64,000 nucleotides of DNA from Acidobacteria bacterium 13_1_20CM_3_53_8 (GCA_001920415.1 MNJR01000028.1:62001-126000), one strand, 5' to 3'; counted from the first letter of the stretch, positions 8,556 through 18,050 are shown. Program-made: numbers and translations. The notes: generated by a model not told the origin, from the letters alone.

Positions 8556-9380
8556 ATGGCGGCAAACGTTGCAATAGAGACAGAAGAGATTCTGGTGATT
8601 GAGACGCCGGAGCGCGTGCCGTTGCATTTCGCGCTGGCTTCAATTGGAAACCGATTCCTGGCGTGCGCGGCTGACCACATGCTTCAGATACTGGCTATCA
8701 CCCTGATGATTATTTTCTTCATCTTCGTAGGCAACGTCTCCAGCATGACAAACCTGTCGGACGCGCCGAAATGGGTTGTGGCTATCGCAATCATAGTGCT
8801 CTTTCTTATATGGGATGGTTACTTCGTCTTCTTCGAGTGGATGTGGAACGGGCAGACGCCGGGCAAGCGATGGCTTAAACTCCGCGTCATACGCGAGGAC
8901 GGAAGACCCATAACTTTCTGGGAGGCTGCGGTTCGCAACCTGATACGCATCTTCGACATCATGCCTATGCCGTTCTATTCAATCGGCCTGATTGCCGTTT
9001 TCATCTCGTCGAAAGATCAGCGCACGGGCGACATGATCGCCGGCACCGTTGTGGTGCGCGAGCGCGAAACGGAAGCGCCCACGTTCGCACAGGTTTTCAG
9101 TTCGCCAGTGAGCGACGCAGCCTTGCGCCGCTCGTTCAAGCCCGTCAGGTTCGAGGCGGATTTAAGTCCGATCACAGAAGGTGAGATTGAAGTCGTAGAA
9201 ACTTTCTTGCGCCGTCGCTGGGATTTGGCGGATGTTCCACGCCAGTGGATGGCCTTGCGAGTGGCTATGCCTATTATGGCGAAGCTCAAACCCGCTTACG
9301 ACCCCGCGACATTTTCTTACGAAGGTTTTCTGGAAGAACTCCTGCACCGCTTCCGCGCGCAGCATCGCTTCAAAGATTGA
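8556..9380 (+). CDS. RDD family membrane protein
   Basis: 274 residues from the ATG at 8556; an upstream reading to TTG 8469 adds 29 residues without family support. The RDD signature is visible: IGNRFLACAADHMLQ near the start of the first membrane segment, GQTPGKRWLKLRVI and the AAVRNLIRIFD stretch. Three or four transmembrane helices lie between about residues 25 and 155. They are followed by a cytoplasmic C-terminal region of about 110 residues that is not part of the RDD domain (EVVETFLRRRWDL, then LEELLHRFRAQH). Some RDD proteins act in ion homeostasis or transport, but no substrate can be assigned. The last 11 nt overlap the end of the convergent phosphatase gene. Confidence 0.88.
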   Translation: MAANVAIETEEILVIETPERVPLHFALASIGNRFLACAADHMLQILAITLMIIFFIFVGNVSSMTNLSDAPKWVVAIAIIVLFLIWDGYFVFFEWMWNGQTPGKRWLKLRVIREDGRPITFWEAAVRNLIRIFDIMPMPFYSIGLIAVFISSKDQRTGDMIAGTVVVRERETEAPTFAQVFSSPVSDAALRRSFKPVRFEADLSPITEGEIEVVETFLRRRWDLADVPRQWMALRVAMPIMAKLKPAYDPATFSYEGFLEELLHRFRAQHRFKD

Positions 9381-9993
9381 GCGCCTTCAGCTTTCCCTTT
9401 CGACCGCTCACTTCAATGCTGCCAACCTTCCCCGTCTGCATTTCTATGCGCTTGCGAATTTCTGTAGCGGGTATGTCCATCATCAGACCTACGAGCCAGC
9501 GCAGGAACGTTATGTGAGAGACGATGAGGATGGTCTGTGATTGAGATTGAGCTATTGCGTCTAGCACGTTCTTAATTCTAGGCTCGGCATCCTGTCCGCT
9601 CTCGCCCTGCGGTGGCGCGTTATGATAGGCGTCCTCGTCCCATGCGTCGAAAGCTGCGGGCGTGAGAGAGAGCGCTTCTTCTTTGGTCAGCCCTTCCCAC
9701 TTGCCGAATGAAAGCTCCCGAAGATCTTCAAAAATTTTCCACTCCGCGCCGGGCAGCACAAGTTTAGCAGTCTGCATGGCGCGACGGCGCGGACTCGTCC
9801 ACGCTTCGTCAACCTGCAAAGAGATTTTCGCAATTGCTTCACGCGCCCCCTCGGCCTGCTCTATTCCGTGCTGAGTCAAATCAGGATCGAGTTCGCCGCA
9901 AAAACGGTTGCCGTCTCTTGAGAGCGCAGTCTCGCCGTGACGCATGAAGATGAGGAGCTTGCTTGACTGTTCAGCCGTTTCCATAACATTCAA
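9370..9993 (-). CDS. histidine phosphatase (phosphoglycerate mutase-like) family protein
   Basis: 207 residues. The catalytic RHGE motif is at 18-21 (LIFMRHGETALS), with the second arginine in TSPRRRAMQTA and the second histidine in LIVSHITFLRWL. The fold and length fit the alpha-ribazole phosphatase / broad-specificity phosphatase branch, not the larger glycolytic mutases. The substrate cannot be decided from sequence. It is convergent with the RDD gene, overlapping by 11 nt. Confidence 0.88.
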   Translation of the reverse strand: MNVMETAEQSSKLLIFMRHGETALSRDGNRFCGELDPDLTQHGIEQAEGAREAIAKISLQVDEAWTSPRRRAMQTAKLVLPGAEWKIFEDLRELSFGKWEGLTKEEALSLTPAAFDAWDEDAYHNAPPQGESGQDAEPRIKNVLDAIAQSQSQTILIVSHITFLRWLVGLMMDIPATEIRKRIEMQTGKVGSIEVSGRKGKLKALNL

Positions 9994-10098
9994 ACCATTT
10001 ACAAAAGCTAAGAAATTGACGCTCGGACGAGCGTTTTGTTACTCTCGTCTGTTCGGATAAGAGTAGAATATTTCATTTATTGAAAGGTAGACAAGGAA

Positions 10099-10152
10099 TT
10101 GGTTCATTGATTCATTGGCTCATTGAATAAATGAATCAATGAATCAATCGCC
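10099..10152. repeat. short-unit inverted repeat, ATTGATTC word
   Basis: ggttcattgattcattggct (10101-10120) runs into a right arm atgaatcaatgaatcaatcg from 10131 that is its approximate reverse complement. Here the unit looks 8 nt long (ATTGATTC/ATTGGCTC) rather than 7, and the loop is very short. It lies 24 nt upstream of the thiolase ATG, but unlike other copies a normal Shine-Dalgarno (GGAGGA) separates it from the start. Confidence 0.75.
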
Positions 10153-10175
10153 TAATCCGCAATGGAGGAAAGTAA

Positions 10176-11357
10176 ATGAGTCGTGATGTTTTTATACTGG
10201 GCGGAAAGCGAACCGCTATGGGCCAATATGTCGGCGCGCTCAAAGATATTTCAGCGATTGATCTGGGCGCAGCGGCCTCGCGCGGCGCGCTTGCTACAAC
10301 CGGAGTTGCGCCCGAAGAGATTGACCACACGATTATAGGCAATGCGCTTCAAACATCAGGCGACGCAATCTACGGCGCGCGCCACGTTGCATTGAAAGCT
10401 GGTGTTCCTTTTGATCGTCCTGCGCTCACTGTGAACAGACTGTGCGGGAGCGGTATTCAATCAATCATCTCAGGCGCGCACATGATTCAACTAGGTGAAG
10501 CGCAGACAGCGCTCGTCGGCGGCATGGAATCCATGTCGCAAGCGCCGCATGTAATTCGCGGCGCACGCTCAGGCTTTGCGCTTGGACAGGGCAAGCTAGA
10601 AGATAGTTTGATGGTCGCGCTTCTGGATACATACTGCAACACGCCTATGGCAGGGACGGCTGAGAACCTCGCACGCAAATTTGAGATTTCGCGCGAGGAG
10701 CAGGACAGTTACGCGCTAAGGTCACAGAAAGAGGCCAAGCGTGCGCTAGATGCTGGCTACTTCGCGGAAGAGATAGTGGCGGTTGAAGTCAAAACGCGCA
10801 AAGGCGTGGTTGCTTTCGACACGGACGATCACATGCGCCCGGAAACAACGCTTGAGGGTCTTGCGAAACTCAAGCCAGCTTTCAACAAGGACGGTTTCGT
10901 CACAGCCGGAAACGCATCAGGCATAGTTGACGGCGCGGCTGCTCTAATCATCGCGGGTGAAGATTTCGTAAAGGCGCGCGATGTAAAACCGATGGGTCGT
11001 ATAGTCAGTTGGGCTTACGCAGGAGTCGAACCTGAAATCATGGGCATAGGTCCAGTGCCCGCCACACGCAAGGCGCTTGAGAAGGCCGGACTGAAACTCG
11101 CAGACATTGACCTGATAGAAGTCAACGAAGCTTTCGCAGCACAGTACCTCGCAGTAGAACGTGAGCTTGGGCTTGACCGTTCAAAGACGAACGTCAACGG
11201 CGGCGCTATTGCGCTAGGCCACCCGCTTGCCGCTTCCGGCACACGCCTGGTTCTCACAGTGCTGTTGGAGTTGGGTCGGCGGGGCTTGCGCTACGGCCTC
11301 GCCACAGCCTGCATAGGCGGCGGCCAGGGGATAGCTATCGTTTGCGAAAAACTTTAA
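10176..11357 (+). CDS. acetyl-CoA C-acyltransferase (thiolase)
   Basis: 393 residues, the typical length of type II thiolases. The active-site cysteine is C90 in [11 protein letters not shown]. The second catalytic His is H349 in [15 protein letters not shown], and the second Cys is C379 in CIGGGQGIA. It either condenses two acetyl-CoA to acetoacetyl-CoA or cleaves 3-ketoacyl-CoA; the sequence resembles acetyl-CoA acetyltransferases (AtoB/PhaA type). No other fatty-acid or PHB gene is adjacent, so the direction is undecided. The start is well supported by GGAGGAAAG 6-14 nt upstream. Confidence 0.95.
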   Translation: MSRDVFILGGKRTAMGQYVGALKDISAIDLGAAASRGALATTGVAPEEIDHTIIGNALQTSGDAIYGARHVALKAGVPFDRPALTVNRLCGSGIQSIISGAHMIQLGEAQTALVGGMESMSQAPHVIRGARSGFALGQGKLEDSLMVALLDTYCNTPMAGTAENLARKFEISREEQDSYALRSQKEAKRALDAGYFAEEIVAVEVKTRKGVVAFDTDDHMRPETTLEGLAKLKPAFNKDGFVTAGNASGIVDGAAALIIAGEDFVKARDVKPMGRIVSWAYAGVEPEIMGIGPVPATRKALEKAGLKLADIDLIEVNEAFAAQYLAVERELGLDRSKTNVNGGAIALGHPLAASGTRLVLTVLLELGRRGLRYGLATACIGGGQGIAIVCEKL

Positions 11358-11360
11358 AGC

Positions 11361-11450
11361 AGTAAAGAGGATAAATAGTAAATGGTCAATGGTAAATAGA
11401 AAGAAGCTTTCATCCATTCACCATTCACCATTTACCATTTACCCTCTTTT
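11361..11450. repeat. heptamer-arm inverted repeat, AATGGTA word
   Basis: Left arm 11361-11399 has units such as aatagta, aatggtc and aatggta. Right arm 11414-11450 is its approximate reverse complement (ccattcaccattcaccattt). The loop is aaagaagctttcat, close to the purine plus AGCTTT pattern of other elements. It begins 3 nt after the thiolase stop codon. The same word occurs in the inner hairpin at 56.26-56.33 kb. Confidence 0.85.
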
Positions 11451-11866
11451 CAGATTTTCATATTAAATCCAAAATCTTGTGCAGACGTGGAGAGGCGTTT
11501 GATTGCGGCTTGCGGGCTAACTGCTCGAATCATTGTCTTTAGATAGCCGATCAGTCGGCATGAATCATCCGGCATACGTTTTGCTGATTTTCGTTAGCTT
11601 TTGCAGACCGTCGAGCGTGATTGAAAACGAGCAGCGAGCGCGGTGAGTTAACTCGAAATTTTCTTTGCGGAAACACTTGCGCAAACCTCGTCTGGCATGA
11701 TAAGAAGCTTGTCGCTGCACTAGAGGGTCACTTGCGTATTCACGCCTTTTCGATTTCAAGTAGTTAAAGACGGTGCTTTTACGTTTTCGCGAAAACACTC
11801 TCTGCGCTTCCCGCGCGGGAAATCAAAAGTCTCAACTTTCATTTGTTTCTGAAGGAGTTCCCCAGC
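11451..11866 (+). other. gene-free leader upstream of the TonB receptor
   Basis: About 415 nt without a credible gene. It holds a small perfect hairpin (gccgatcagtcggc, 11548-11561) and ends in the strong ribosome-binding site GAAGGAG at 11851-11857. The minus-strand frame at 11565-11798 has no family features and no ribosome-binding site, so I treat it as spurious. The receptor promoter presumably lies here, but I cannot place it with confidence. Confidence 0.5.
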
Positions 11867-14800
11867 ATGTCTAAATTTCTGAGATTCGCACTTGTCGCAA
11901 CTTTGATGTTTGCGATGGGCGCGCTGCAAGCCTACGCGCAGTCAACGGTGACGGGCGCAATCGGCGGCGTCGTTACCAATCCGAATAACGAGGTCGTTCC
12001 GAATGCCACCGTGACCGTGCGCAACGTCGAAACGAATAAGGAAGACACGGCGCAATCGGACGGCGAAGGTCGCTTCCGCGTCGTTAACCTTCAACCCGGC
12101 AACTATACCGTGACGATCAACTCTCAGGGCTTCAGCCCGTTTCAGGCTGAGCGGATTGTGGTTGAAGTAGGCCGCGTCACATCAATCGAAGCGAAGCTCT
12201 CAATCACCGGCGTGACCGGCACGGTCGAGGTAACGAGCGACGCTCCCGTCATCAACACGACGCAGCAGGATTTTTCCAGCAACGTCAACCAGGTCTCAAT
12301 CAACAACCTGCCCATTAACGGACAGCGTTGGTCCAATTACGCGCTGCTGACTCCGGCCACTGTGCCCGACGGCAACTTCGGACTTATCAGCTTCCGCGGC
12401 ATCTCCGGCCTTTTGAACAACAACACGATTGACGGCGGCGACAACAACCAGGCGTTCTTCTCCGAAGAGCGCGGGCGCACGCGCTTGAGCTACACCGTCA
12501 GCCAATTCGCCATACGCGAGTTTCAGGTCAACACCTCGAACTATTCCGCAGAGTACGGACGAAGCGCTGGCGGCGTGGTCAACGCCGTGACCAAGAGTGG
12601 CACGAACGAGTTTCACGGCCAGGTCTTCTACTTCCAGCGCAACAACAAGTGGGGCGCGCGCAACCCGCTCGGGTTCATCAATTTATTTGACGCGACGACC
12701 GGCGCGATAACGATTACCCCCTTCAAGCCGGTTGACGTTCGCCACCAGATTGGCGGCAACGTCGGCGGGCCGATTGTGAAGAACAAAGCCTTTTTCTTCT
12801 TCGCCTACGACCGACTGCACCGCAACTTCCCCGGCTTAGGCGTCTTCAGCAGCGCCAGCTATCTAACCACCGTTAACAGGACAACGCTCAAAGGACGAGG
12901 TCTCAACGACACACAGATCAATCAAGGGCTTTCGTTCCTGACGAGCCTGACCGGGCCTGTGCCGCGCACGGGCGACCAGAAAATCTTAATGCCGAAGGTT
13001 GACTGGCACATCAACAACAACAACACTTTCACGGCTACATACAACCGCCTGCGCTGGGCATCGCCCGCTGGCATACAGACGCAGCCGACGAACACGCGCG
13101 GTCGCGCCAGCTTCGGCGACGACTTCGTTAACATTGACTCGATCAACCTACGCCTTGCTTCCACGCTCTCGGCTACGATAGTAAACGAGTTCCGCTACCA
13201 GTGGGGACGCGACAACGAGTTCGAGTTCTCGCAGCCGCCGCTGCCGGGCGAGCCGACCACGTCGCTTAACGGAAGGTCGCCGGACGTTTTTCTTACTAAC
13301 GGAATCGAGTTCGGTGCGCCGACGTTCCTTGAACGCACGGCTTTCCCCGACGAAAGACGCCATCAGTTCGCTGACACTGTCACGATGTCAATTGGCAGTC
13401 ACACCATCAAATTCGGTGGTGACTTCAACCACGTCAACGATCTACAGATCAACCTGCGGAATATGTTCGGCGCGTACTCTTACAGCAACATCAATGACTT
13501 CATCGTTGACTACGTGAACTTTGCTACGGCGGGCGGCACTCCAGCCATTGCGTGCCCGACGCAACCGACCCAGCCTGCTGGCTCTGGTGCCCCGGCACTC
13601 GTGAAGTTCGCCGGAAGATGTTACACCAGCGCTTACAATCAGGGGTTCGGTCCGTTGCGCTTCCAGTTCAATACAGAAGACTACAACCTGTTCGTACAGG
13701 ATGACTGGCGCTTTAACCCCCGTCTGACGCTCAACCTTGGTGTGCGTTACGAGTACGAGGCGCTGCCGAAGCCTTTTCTTGGCAACCCCTTCGCGCTTAA
13801 CCCGCAGCGTCCCGGACTTCTTACTTCGCAGACTCTCTCGCTCCCGAATGACAGAAACAATTTCGGGCCGCGTCTGGGCTTTGCATGGGACATCACCGGC
13901 GATGGCAGGAACTCGCTTCGCGGCGGCTATGGCATTTACTTCGGGCGCATCATCAACTCGACGATCCTGAACAGTCTGACTAACACGGGCGCGCCCGGTG
14001 GGCAGTTCCAGTCTTCTGTCAATCCGACGATTACTCAGGCCGTCGTAGTGGGAGGCAAACCATTCAATATCAACGTGGTAAATCCTATCTCTCCGAACTT
14101 CCCGAACATACTTACGTCAGCGCCAGCCGGAGCCACTGCGATTCAATTCTTCAGGCCCGGCTTCCAGAACCCGCTCATACAGCAGGGCGATCTGGTCTTC
14201 GAGCATGAGGTAGCAAAGAACACGGTTGTATCGGCTTCGCTCCTGCTAAGCCGTGGCAGCCATCTGCCGACTTTCATTGACCAGAACCTTAACCGTCCGA
14301 CAACGACGTTCACCTACTCAATCACTGACGGCCCATTCGCCGGTCAGACGCTTACCGTCCCGTTCTATACCGGGAACAGGCCGAACACGAACTTCGCCGC
14401 GATGACCGAGATTGACGACATCATCTCGTCGAAGTACATAGCGTTTGTGTTGCAGGCTGAGCGACGCTTAACTAATGGCCTTCAATTCTCGGCCAGCTAC
14501 ACGCGCTCGAAATCTACGGATACGGGTCAGGGTTCCGCCACATTTACGGACACCAACGACGTTTACGACCCGTTCAATCCTGGGCTTGACAACGGAAGAT
14601 CGAGCTTTGACATTCCCAACAAGTTCGTTGCCAGCGCTATCTGGAATCCGACGCCGTTCGGCACAGGCAGCAGCAACGCTGCTCGAATGATCTTAAACGG
14701 CTGGACCATAGCGCCCATCTTCTCGTACTATTCGGGCGTTCCACTTAACCCGACGGTCTCGGGAAGTATACCTGGCGGCACTGCGGGTGGTGTTAACGGC

Positions 14801-15118
14801 TCCTGCTCATCTGGCTGCTTCACAGGAGGCAACCGCTTCGCGCTTGTTCCGCGCAACGCTTATCGTCTGCCGAGAATCGTCAATACAGACTTGCGCGTTT
14901 CGCGTCGTTTCCACCTTCGTGAGACGATGAACCTTGAGGTGCTGGGTGAGATGTTCAATATCTTCAACCGCACACAGGTCACAGGCGAGAATGCGGGCAT
15001 CTACAGAGTCTCTGGCTCGACGTTGCTGTTCCAGACGAACTTCCAGCAGATTAATGCAGCGGGTGGTTCGCTCTTCCGCGAGCGCCAGGTTCAATTAGCC
15101 GTACGCTTCGAGTTCTAA
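11867..15118 (+). CDS. Oar-like TonB-dependent receptor with carboxypeptidase-regulatory domain
   Basis: 1083 residues from ATG 11867, preceded by GAAGGAG; a TTG at 11843 would add eight residues in front of the signal peptide. The signal peptide ends at about residue 25 (LQAYAQ/S). Residues 26-110 form a carboxypeptidase-regulatory-like Ig domain (TGAIGGVVTNPNNEVVPNAT). Residues 110-230 form the plug (INNLPINGQRWSNY, then NTSNYSAEYGRSAGGVVNAV). The rest is an outer-membrane beta-barrel ending in aromatic QLAVRFEF. This Oar-like architecture is greatly expanded in Acidobacteriota, where substrates such as glycans or siderophores are assumed but rarely shown. A strong terminator follows the gene. 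Confidence 0.93.
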   Translation: MSKFLRFALVATLMFAMGALQAYAQSTVTGAIGGVVTNPNNEVVPNATVTVRNVETNKEDTAQSDGEGRFRVVNLQPGNYTVTINSQGFSPFQAERIVVEVGRVTSIEAKLSITGVTGTVEVTSDAPVINTTQQDFSSNVNQVSINNLPINGQRWSNYALLTPATVPDGNFGLISFRGISGLLNNNTIDGGDNNQAFFSEERGRTRLSYTVSQFAIREFQVNTSNYSAEYGRSAGGVVNAVTKSGTNEFHGQVFYFQRNNKWGARNPLGFINLFDATTGAITITPFKPVDVRHQIGGNVGGPIVKNKAFFFFAYDRLHRNFPGLGVFSSASYLTTVNRTTLKGRGLNDTQINQGLSFLTSLTGPVPRTGDQKILMPKVDWHINNNNTFTATYNRLRWASPAGIQTQPTNTRGRASFGDDFVNIDSINLRLASTLSATIVNEFRYQWGRDNEFEFSQPPLPGEPTTSLNGRSPDVFLTNGIEFGAPTFLERTAFPDERRHQFADTVTMSIGSHTIKFGGDFNHVNDLQINLRNMFGAYSYSNINDFIVDYVNFATAGGTPAIACPTQPTQPAGSGAPALVKFAGRCYTSAYNQGFGPLRFQFNTEDYNLFVQDDWRFNPRLTLNLGVRYEYEALPKPFLGNPFALNPQRPGLLTSQTLSLPNDRNNFGPRLGFAWDITGDGRNSLRGGYGIYFGRIINSTILNSLTNTGAPGGQFQSSVNPTITQAVVVGGKPFNINVVNPISPNFPNILTSAPAGATAIQFFRPGFQNPLIQQGDLVFEHEVAKNTVVSASLLLSRGSHLPTFIDQNLNRPTTTFTYSITDGPFAGQTLTVPFYTGNRPNTNFAAMTEIDDIISSKYIAFVLQAERRLTNGLQFSASYTRSKSTDTGQGSATFTDTNDVYDPFNPGLDNGRSSFDIPNKFVASAIWNPTPFGTGSSNAARMILNGWTIAPIFSYYSGVPLNPTVSGSIPGGTAGGVNGSCSSGCFTGGNRFALVPRNAYRLPRIVNTDLRVSRRFHLRETMNLEVLGEMFNIFNRTQVTGENAGIYRVSGSTLLFQTNFQQINAAGGSLFRERQVQLAVRFEF

Positions 15119-15144
15119 CGAACCGAAGAAGCAGGCTCTTAACC

Positions 15145-15185
15145 AAAGAGGGGGCGACTCTTAATCGGTCGCCCCCTCTTTTTCT
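15145..15185 (+). terminator. intrinsic terminator after the TonB receptor
   Basis: aaagagggggcgac (15145-15158) pairs with gtcgccccctcttt (15168-15181), a GC-rich 14-bp stem that runs straight into a T-tract. It lies 27 nt after the stop codon of the receptor gene. Confidence 0.93.
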
Positions 15186-15201
15186 GTGCAGTATCCTTAT
15201 A

Positions 15202-15455
15202 CCGGATTGCAGAACAAAATAAGATTCAGCAAAAGCTGTCCACGCGCATCATACGCGCACAACACGAAGTCAGGCACTATGTTTAGTGTCGTGCGCGTGT
15301 GATGCGCGTGGATAATCTGTTCTCCGTATTTTATTGTGCAATCCGATATAAGATTGCGGAATGCGGATTGCGGATTGAGTGATCGGATTTGAAATCTCAA
15401 ATCTGAAATTTCAGATTAAAGAATTTAATCCTTCTCTTCCAATCCGCATTCCCTT
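15202..15455. repeat. stacked nested inverted repeats between convergent genes
   Basis: An inner hairpin pairs tccacgcgcatcatacgcgc (15239-15258) with gtgcgcgtgtgatgcgcgtgga (15291-15312). It is wrapped by a second pair, ccggattgcagaacaaaat (15202-15220) against attttattgtgcaatccg (15328-15345). A heptamer stretch with ATGCGGA/TTGCGGA units (15351-15377) and GATTTGA/AATCTGA units follows, closed by aatccgcattcc near 15440-15451. The whole gap after the terminator is palindromic. The stretch cagattaaagaatt and ccttctctt are shared with the element at 47.33-47.49 kb. Confidence 0.75.
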
Positions 15456-16577
15456 TCACTTGTGGCCGAACACCAGCACGATCATCGTGATAATAAATAA
15501 GAGGAAGAGTATGAACAGAGTGATCTTCCAGAAGCTGTAGGGGCGCTCGCCCTGCACCTCGCCTGTGCGACCGTTGATGACGACCTGATAAACTTTTTCG
15601 TTAAGCCTGTACGCGCCGACATAGACGGGAAGCAGCAGATGCTTGAATGTGATAGCAGAGTATTGCGTAGAGATGCGGCTGACCTGCTGTTCGTCGCCGC
15701 CTATGTCGCGCCGCACATCTACATCAATCACGCCCGCCGCGATTTTTTTCATTACCTCGAAACCTTCCGCCAATCCTACCTGATACTGCTGCGCCTTGAA
15801 GCCTGAAAGAAAAGCAGGCTCGTAAGGTTTCACCTCCGGCAAGTCCCAGGGTTCGAGCGCGCGCAGACGATCCTGTGCGAGAGAGCGAGTGGCAGGGATG
15901 AGCACATCATCGAACCAGCGCGAGACAGTGCCTGACGCTGCGTACCATCGTGTCTTCTGAACCTGCCGCTCTCTGGTCACAGCGTTCCCCTGCTCATCTC
16001 TGTCCGTGTAACTTTCAGTCTCGAAGTAATGCTCGCCGCGCTGCCCTTCGTAGTAACTTGTAGTGTATGCGTCGTAAGTCCAGAAAGGTAGATAGACGCC
16101 GCCAATGCCTTCCTGCGTCGTAAACTTTTTCAAGGCGCTCGGAGCGAACCAGCGCGACGAGAGCCACTGACGGATTGAAGCGGTCGCCTGTTGCTTGGTG
16201 ATGCGAAAGGGGAGCACGCCTTCTGGAGCAATGAGCGGGTCTGCGCTCTTCGGCTGAGCAACTATCTTCGCTCCGCAGAAATCGCATTCTCGGGCAACTT
16301 CCGGCGGCGTGAATGTCACAGTTGCGCCGCAGCTTGAGCATTGAACTTCCAGCGCGTCCTGCGCCAACTTTTGCAACTGCGACGAGCGCGGCTGAAGATA
16401 TTCTTCATAAGAATGCTCTTCAACTTTACCGTCCGCGACCACTATCTGCTCCGTGTGGCCGCAGTAGGGGCAGGTCAAGCAACCGTCTCTAGGCTCGAAG
16501 ACAAGGTCTGCTCCGCAGCCCGGACAATGATAGCGATGAATCTTTTCCTGTACGTTCAGATCGGGGGAAGTCTGCAT
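15456..16577 (-). CDS. TFIIB-type zinc-ribbon membrane protein
   Basis: 373 residues. Two zinc ribbons lie at the N-terminus: CPGCGADLVF with CPYCGHTEQ (about 19-43), and CSSCGATVTF with CDFCGAKIV (about 79-105). A long soluble middle region follows, with FWTYDAYTTSYYEGQRGEHY, and one hydrophobic helix of about 22 residues lies near the C-terminus (ITLFILFLLFIITMIVLVF). Proteins of this layout occur widely in bacteria and are of unknown function; the zinc ribbons would be cytosolic. The N-terminal position of the ribbons and the single tail anchor suggest a scaffold or sensor rather than an enzyme. Confidence 0.82.
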   Translation of the reverse strand: MQTSPDLNVQEKIHRYHCPGCGADLVFEPRDGCLTCPYCGHTEQIVVADGKVEEHSYEEYLQPRSSQLQKLAQDALEVQCSSCGATVTFTPPEVARECDFCGAKIVAQPKSADPLIAPEGVLPFRITKQQATASIRQWLSSRWFAPSALKKFTTQEGIGGVYLPFWTYDAYTTSYYEGQRGEHYFETESYTDRDEQGNAVTRERQVQKTRWYAASGTVSRWFDDVLIPATRSLAQDRLRALEPWDLPEVKPYEPAFLSGFKAQQYQVGLAEGFEVMKKIAAGVIDVDVRRDIGGDEQQVSRISTQYSAITFKHLLLPVYVGAYRLNEKVYQVVINGRTGEVQGERPYSFWKITLFILFLLFIITMIVLVFGHK

Positions 16578-16779
16578 GATCTTTTCTTGAACGAACGCAA
16601 CGTTCTCTCAATTTTTCGTCCACAGCTTTCGGCGTGAGGGCTTGCCAACGATACGCGCCTCTGTACGAGCGCGTCAAGATTTTTCCATGCCAAAAACGAT
16701 TCGGGAATTTTAGGGCTATTAATAGTTTCTTACCATCGTAAAAGAGAAGCTAATCGTTTCCTCCTGTTGCTGTTTAGGA

Positions 16780-16812
16780 GAACCCCCGGGCGCTTTGCCT
16801 GTCCGGGGGTTC
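16780..16812. other. GC-rich hairpin upstream of the DUF5658 gene
   Basis: gaacccccggg (16780-16790) pairs perfectly with cccgggggttc, the strand facing 16802-16812. The 11-nt loop is cgctttgcctg. No T-tract follows, so it is not a typical terminator for the plus strand. It lies 60 nt upstream of the DUF5658 start and could shape its leader RNA. Confidence 0.6.
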
Positions 16813-16871
16813 ACTACTTTAAAGGGAGGAAAGTTAAACAGGGTTAGACGAGAAAGGGGAGACTTCCTCGG

Positions 16872-17240
16872 ATGAGCGCGCTCTCAAAAAGTTTTCTACT
16901 CTTCGTCCTGAACTGGCTGGACGCGCAACTCACAGTGATATGGGTGCGAGCAAATCTCGCTACGGAAGGCAACGGGTTGATGTCGCGTCTATTGAAGCTG
17001 GGCGACGCGCAGTTTCTCGGCACGAAAATTTTAATAGGAGCGTTCGCCGCCTACGTTCTTTATCGTTTCGCGCACTTGCCGCTCGCGCGCCGTGGCATGA
17101 AGCTGGCGCTCGCAGTCTATTTCGCAATCATGTTGGTGCACCTTGCAACGGGAATGTCCGCGCTCGGCTGGCACGCGCCGGAGACTATTGTGGCATCGCT
17201 TAGCCGCCTGCCGGGCGCTCTCGTCGCGCTCCTTTCCTAA
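16872..17240 (+). CDS. DUF5658-like small membrane protein
   Basis: 122 residues with three hydrophobic helices (about 8-25, 50-68 and 78-98). The sequence LNWLDAQLTVIWV, then NGLMSRLLKLGDAQFLGTKI matches the usual look of DUF5658 proteins, where an Asn-x-x-Asp pair opens the first helix. Function is unknown. GGGGAG about 14 nt upstream may serve as ribosome-binding site. The gene ends 24 nt before a bidirectional terminator shared with the convergent small secreted protein. Confidence 0.78.
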   Translation: MSALSKSFLLFVLNWLDAQLTVIWVRANLATEGNGLMSRLLKLGDAQFLGTKILIGAFAAYVLYRFAHLPLARRGMKLALAVYFAIMLVHLATGMSALGWHAPETIVASLSRLPGALVALLS

Positions 17241-17263
17241 ATCTTGCATTCGACAAAGACAAG

Positions 17264-17303
17264 AAGCCCGATGGTCTGCAATCACAGACCATCGGGCTTT
17301 TTC
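17264..17303. terminator. bidirectional intrinsic terminator
   Basis: aagcccgatggtctg (17264-17278) pairs with cagaccatcgggctt (17285-17299) around a 6-nt loop. A T-tract follows on the plus strand and a mixed A/T stretch lies on the other side. It separates the convergent genes at 16872-17240 and 17338-17589. Confidence 0.92.
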
Positions 17304-17337
17304 TCGCCCATCAAAAGAAGATGCAGCCGAATCTGCT

Positions 17338-17589
17338 TTACGGTTGAGGAGCGCTTGCGATGCACTGCTTGTGCGCATCTCTGGCAGCCGTCTCCGCTGC
17401 CTTGCGGTCTGCGCCGTGCTTTGTCTTCGCAGCTTTCATCGCCGCTCTGAAGTCGTCGTTGCACTTCTTGACGGCTGCATTGTGCTCGGCGCTATGTTTC
17501 GGCGTCTTGGTCTTAGCCATAGCGGCGGGCGCGCCCACACCTAGAGCCAGTACGAGCGTCAGTACAGAATGAGTCAGAATACGTTTCAT
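17338..17589 (-). CDS. small secreted Lys/Ala-rich protein
   Basis: 83 residues. A signal peptide of about 25 residues ends AAMAK. The mature protein of about 58 residues is rich in Lys, Ala and His and has two cysteines 32 residues apart (KKCNDDF and HKQCIAS) that could form one disulfide in a helical hairpin. AGGAGC stands just upstream of the ATG. I do not recognise a family; a role in metal or nucleic-acid binding would be guesswork. Confidence 0.75.
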   Translation of the reverse strand: MKRILTHSVLTLVLALGVGAPAAMAKTKTPKHSAEHNAAVKKCNDDFRAAMKAAKTKHGADRKAAETAARDAHKQCIASAPQP

Positions 17590-18050
17590 CTTTTGCTCCT
17601 TCTAAAGGTTTAAGATTAATTTTTGAGGAGTAGTGCTTCGCGTTAAATCGCTTGCGCCCCTAGGCAAGAGCAAAAGATAGGCCACGCCTGCGTCGCTCAG
17701 AGTTGGTTAGACAAAATGGCGCAATTACATCGAAAATCGAGGTGGGCGGGAATTATAAATGTGGAAGCGTGCGTGGCCTCGTCTGTGGCAATCTGGCTGC
17801 GACCGACAATTTAGCCACGCGCAAGCTCGCCAGAGGGCAGGCTCGCTTACAGGCTGGCCGCGAGATTGACAAATTTATAAAACCATTAGTCAATAGGAAA
17901 CGTAAAATTTATTGATAGCAATAGGTACAAGATTTGCCGCCCGGTCTAGACCGGGCACTGCGGTGCAAACGCCATAAACTCCTCTTGCATCTAAACAATT
18001 GGAACGCTTCCTGACGAAGCGTTGAATATAGAGATAGAGAAATTAAAACT
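17590..18050. other. gene-free region with palindromes
   Basis: About 460 nt. It contains the perfect 18-nt palindrome gcccggtctagaccgggc (17939-17956), a hairpin aacgcttcctgacgaagcgtt (about 18002-18022) and a loose inverted pair ggccacgc near 17683 with gcgtggcc near 17782. The 70-codon plus-strand frame at 17703-17915 has no ribosome-binding site or recognisable features and I do not call it. The htrA promoter probably lies in the AT-rich part after 17860. Confidence 0.5.

Noticed and set aside
11565-11798. Minus-strand frame of 77 codons upstream of the TonB receptor.
   Set aside because: No ribosome-binding site, no recognisable domain and an unusual composition; it overlaps the probable promoter region.
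17703-17915. Plus-strand frame of 70 codons before the HtrA-like gene.
   Set aside because: No Shine-Dalgarno and no family features; it covers palindromic non-coding DNA.
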